Below the pieces are notes generated by a model. It made no database searches. It had not been told where the DNA came from and saw only the letters and a program-made list of their open reading frames with translations. This document shows positions 5,849 through 7,847 of a stretch of DNA of 7,847 bases, piece after piece. How positions within the stretch are numbered: position 1 is the first letter of the stretch; every line of letters begins with the position of its first letter. Where the stretch lies: the NCBI GenBank assembly GCA_023819365.1, contig JAMWBP010000022.1:1-7847 (forward strand), written 5' to 3'. Made by a program: the position numbers and the translations under genes. This DNA comes from Candidatus Omnitrophota bacterium. Its GTDB lineage: Bacteria; Ratteibacteria; UBA8468; B48-G9; JAFGKM01.

Positions 5849-6907
5849 TTATCTCCTCCCATATTTGTTTACACACTCAAAATAGTAGTATATGTTTTCA
5901 ATAGGGACATTGGATGGGATATGGTTTCCCACAGCCATAAAAAAACCAGGACATTTCTTTGCTGTATCCATACACCGCTTCACCTCTGCCTCTATCTCCT
6001 GTTTTGTCCCAAAGGTGATAATTCTACAGTCCGCATTCCCCATTATTACATGGGTTCTGCCATATTTCTCCACCACATATTCTAAACTTGTAAGTGGCTC
6101 AAATATAAAACCATCTGCACCTGCATCTGCAATATCATCAACAAACTCAGTGAAGTTCCCATCAGAGCAGAATAATACCTTTATCCCTTTTTCTTTAAGT
6201 GGTTGCCAGAGTTTTTTATAGCGGGGAAAGACATACTTTCTGTACCAGTCAGGATGGAAGATAGCACCTTCAGACCACACCATATCATCATGGGAGATAA
6301 AAACATCTATACCTGCCTTTGCCCATGCCTTTATATTGGCAAGTGTAAGATTAAAAAATCCTTCTAAAACATATTCACCAAACCTTTGTGGGTCAATCCC
6401 TACTGATAATAAAAACATATCCCAGCCAAATGCCTGGATACATCCAGAGATAAGGGTTTTGTAATATCCACCGGGTATTACCATATCTGAAAAGTCTTTT
6501 TTCACCTCATTATGGACCTGCTTATAATATTCTGCCCTTCCATTTATATCCGGCATTCCATATTCTTCTGCAGCATCAAAATTTAAAACCTCTTCAGGTG
6601 TTTGGAATGGGCACTTTATGGTATCCCTGAAGTCCATCCCTTTTTCTGCATATACAGCATGTCCCATATCAGTGCTTCTACCAAGTTTATCCCAGGTGAC
6701 AGGACCATCAGAGTTAAACCACAAAAAGTCATATCCAGCCCACTGATAGAACTTCTGCCATGCATTTACTGCTTCTTCCTTATTCTGACTCAAAGGGTCA
6801 AGTCCTGTAAGTAGGCGGACAAACTCTGTATGGTCAAAATATTCTGTTCTTCCAACCCTTTCGGTCATCTCAAGGTTTATTACTGCATTCCCTATCTTAT
6901 AGGACAT
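5849..6907 (-). CDS. UroD-like protein A (methyltransferase-like, CSDG variant motif)
   Basis: A 352-residue soluble protein of the UroD superfamily, subfamily without assigned function. Landmarks are GGYYKTLISG (146-155), DVFISHDDMVWSEGAIFHPDW (201-221, barrel strand plus following loop), VLFCSDGNFTEFVDDIADAGADGF (244-267), GNADCRIITFGT (290-301) and CPGFFMAVGNHIPSNVP (319-335). At the H-x-C metal site of MtaA-like enzymes the sequence is Cys247-Ser-Asp249-Gly, so His is replaced by Cys and Cys by Asp. Either a different ligand set or no metal is used. The N-terminus lacks the RQAGR motif of true HemE. AAAGGAGA (6918-6911) gives a convincing ribosome site for the ATG at 6907. The gene starts 10 bp after the ATPase subunit C gene and is followed 1 bp later by UroD-like B, so the three form one operon. 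Its identity with B is low, so A and B are old paralogs rather than a recent duplication. Confidence 0.85.
   Translation of the reverse strand: MSYKIGNAVINLEMTERVGRTEYFDHTEFVRLLTGLDPLSQNKEEAVNAWQKFYQWAGYDFLWFNSDGPVTWDKLGRSTDMGHAVYAEKGMDFRDTIKCPFQTPEEVLNFDAAEEYGMPDINGRAEYYKQVHNEVKKDFSDMVIPGGYYKTLISGCIQAFGWDMFLLSVGIDPQRFGEYVLEGFFNLTLANIKAWAKAGIDVFISHDDMVWSEGAIFHPDWYRKYVFPRYKKLWQPLKEKGIKVLFCSDGNFTEFVDDIADAGADGFIFEPLTSLEYVVEKYGRTHVIMGNADCRIITFGTKQEIEAEVKRCMDTAKKCPGFFMAVGNHIPSNVPIENIYYYFECVNKYGRR
5853..5860 (-). promoter_or_regulatory. Ribosome-binding site of UroD-like B, inside the end of UroD-like A
   Basis: GGGAGGAG encodes part of the final Gly-Arg-Arg of UroD-like A and sits 5 bases before the ATG at 5847. 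This favours that ATG over the one at 5862 and points to translational coupling. Confidence 0.8.
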
Positions 6908-6917
6908 ATGTCTCCTT

Positions 6918-7844
6918 TTATATATACTGGTATGGGACTAACTTCCAATCATCAAGTATCTCTGGCTTTATGTTGTAAAACTTGCCAAATATCAGCCGTT
7001 TCAGATTATCCATCTCCATCTGCCTTGCTAAAAAGTAAGAAAAGATGGTATCAATCCCATATGGAGATACCCTACCATTTCTGATATATCCCATTATAAG
7101 ATTATATCTTATCATCTCATATTCATTTGCAGTAATAGGTGTTTTCAATCCATGGTAGACCATCCGTGCTACCTCCCATAAAATATCCTCCCTCATATAT
7201 CTTTCCTTTTTTATCTTACCACCATCCACTATGAAACTTAAATCTAACGGGACACCTGCCATCTGTTGCTGTATAAATACCCCTATATTGGAAAGGTCTA
7301 TCTCTATTTTTATATATTCTTCAATAAAATCTGACTGCTGTGATTTCAGTAAATTTTTTGCTATCTCCCAGTATATCTTCTTTGCCCTTAAGATGACTTC
7401 TTGCATATCCCTATTTTTTGAGACAAAGACAACCAGGGACTTAAGGTGGGAAGGGATATCTTTGAAATTTTTTTTGCTGAATGCATTCTTCAATGTGAAG
7501 TAATCAACAGAAGAGTAAGGGATGTAATTTTTGCTTTCCTTACCAGTTCTGTAGTTGTCAACGACAAGTTTTAGATTGTGAAAGTCATATCCCAATAACA
7601 TATAAAAGTACAGTTCTTCAGGCAAAGATTTATACATATCTTTTATAAGGTCCATTGTAATTGTGTAAAAAAAAGAGTATATTTCTTCTGGTTTTGTTAT
7701 TGAAGGTAGTTGATAATGCGTTGTCGCAAGAATACTGGAGACCTCATTAAGCGTCTTTGCATTAACTATCCCTACAATATCATCTTGTTTAAGAAACTTC
7801 TTCTCCAGCGATTTTATCATACTACTCACACATAGTATATCCAT
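6918..7844 (-). CDS. atpC: V/A-type ATP synthase subunit C (vATP-synt_AC39 family), possibly 5' partial
   Basis: Subunit C (the homolog of eukaryotic V-ATPase subunit d) is the funnel-shaped socket that joins the central rotor stalk to the membrane c-ring. The 308-residue frame matches the family along its whole length: an N-terminal helix region (MIKSLEKKFLKQDDI, 9-23), YDFHNLKLVVDNYRTGK (86-102), EEYIKIEIDLSNI (175-187), a GGK turn (208-210), and the C-terminal SPYGIDTIFSYFLARQMEMDNLKRLIFGK (positions 260-288). The ATG at 7844 falls almost exactly where Thermus AtpC begins, so the gene may be complete, but only three bases lie upstream and no ribosome site can be seen. The protein is soluble and should sit at the membrane as part of the complex. 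No other ATPase subunit follows; instead two UroD-like genes are attached, so either subunit C ends the ATPase operon or the cluster has been rearranged. Confidence 0.85.
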   Translation of the reverse strand: MDILCVSSMIKSLEKKFLKQDDIVGIVNAKTLNEVSSILATTHYQLPSITKPEEIYSFFYTITMDLIKDMYKSLPEELYFYMLLGYDFHNLKLVVDNYRTGKESKNYIPYSSVDYFTLKNAFSKKNFKDIPSHLKSLVVFVSKNRDMQEVILRAKKIYWEIAKNLLKSQQSDFIEEYIKIEIDLSNIGVFIQQQMAGVPLDLSFIVDGGKIKKERYMREDILWEVARMVYHGLKTPITANEYEMIRYNLIMGYIRNGRVSPYGIDTIFSYFLARQMEMDNLKRLIFGKFYNIKPEILDDWKLVPYQYI

Positions 7845-7847
7845 AGT

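Noticed and set aside
5596..6221. Several 60-110 codon + strand frames opposite the UroD-like genes
   Set aside because: They mirror conserved - strand coding sequence and show no domain, ribosome site or plausible composition of their own.
4843..6907. True HemE (uroporphyrinogen decarboxylase) for heme synthesis
   Set aside because: Both proteins lack the N-terminal RQAGR-type motif and other HemE hallmarks, and carry subfamily motifs of methyltransferase-like relatives. No other heme gene is present.
1..7847. CRISPR array, insertion sequence, tRNA/rRNA or phage genes
   Set aside because: No regularly spaced repeats, transposase motifs, terminal inverted repeats or tRNA-like cloverleaf were noticed on either strand.

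Overview
The window reads as a compact stretch of chromosome from an AT-rich bacterium. Arginine is mostly AGA/AGG and isoleucine often ATA, a codon style common in thermophiles and in low-GC anaerobic lineages. A V/A-type ATPase subunit, a GH51 arabinofuranosidase, a DUF1343/NamZ-type hydrolase and several uroporphyrinogen-decarboxylase-like (UroD-like) proteins together suggest an anaerobic, carbohydrate-using member of the Planctomycetes/Lentisphaerae-like or candidate-phylum bacteria. That placement is inference; no marker gene here fixes it.

Layout. Left block (+ strand): the 3' part of a DUF1343/NamZ-family glycosidase (1-1092), then an exported DUF4139 protein (1149-2564). Facing it on the - strand is a broken UroD-like gene (2561 to about 3214). 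It carries three lesions at family landmarks, and its intact ribosome-binding site and start codon lead into what looks like the first 16 codons of a Gfo/Idh/MocA oxidoreductase. A roughly 150-bp divergent intergenic region follows, with a good sigma70-type promoter overlapped by a small palindrome, driving a GH51 alpha-L-arabinofuranosidase (3369-4856, +). Converging on that gene from the right is a - strand operon: V/A-type ATP synthase subunit C (6918-7844), UroD-like protein A (5849-6907) and UroD-like protein B (4843-5847), with gaps of 10 and 1 bp.

How the genes may work together. The GH51 enzyme is cytoplasmic and should trim arabinose from imported oligosaccharides. The NamZ-like and DUF4139 proteins probably act on or in the cell envelope. 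The UroD-like proteins lack HemE features and resemble the methyltransferase-like branch (MtaA/CmuA/MtbA and relatives); their substrates are unknown. Three UroD-like loci in under 5 kb, two intact and one decayed, indicate local expansion and loss. The most distinctive observations are the mosaic pseudogene and the tandem UroD-like pair with complementary, incomplete metal-ligand sets directly behind an ATPase subunit gene. I saw no RNA gene, insertion sequence, CRISPR array or phage gene.
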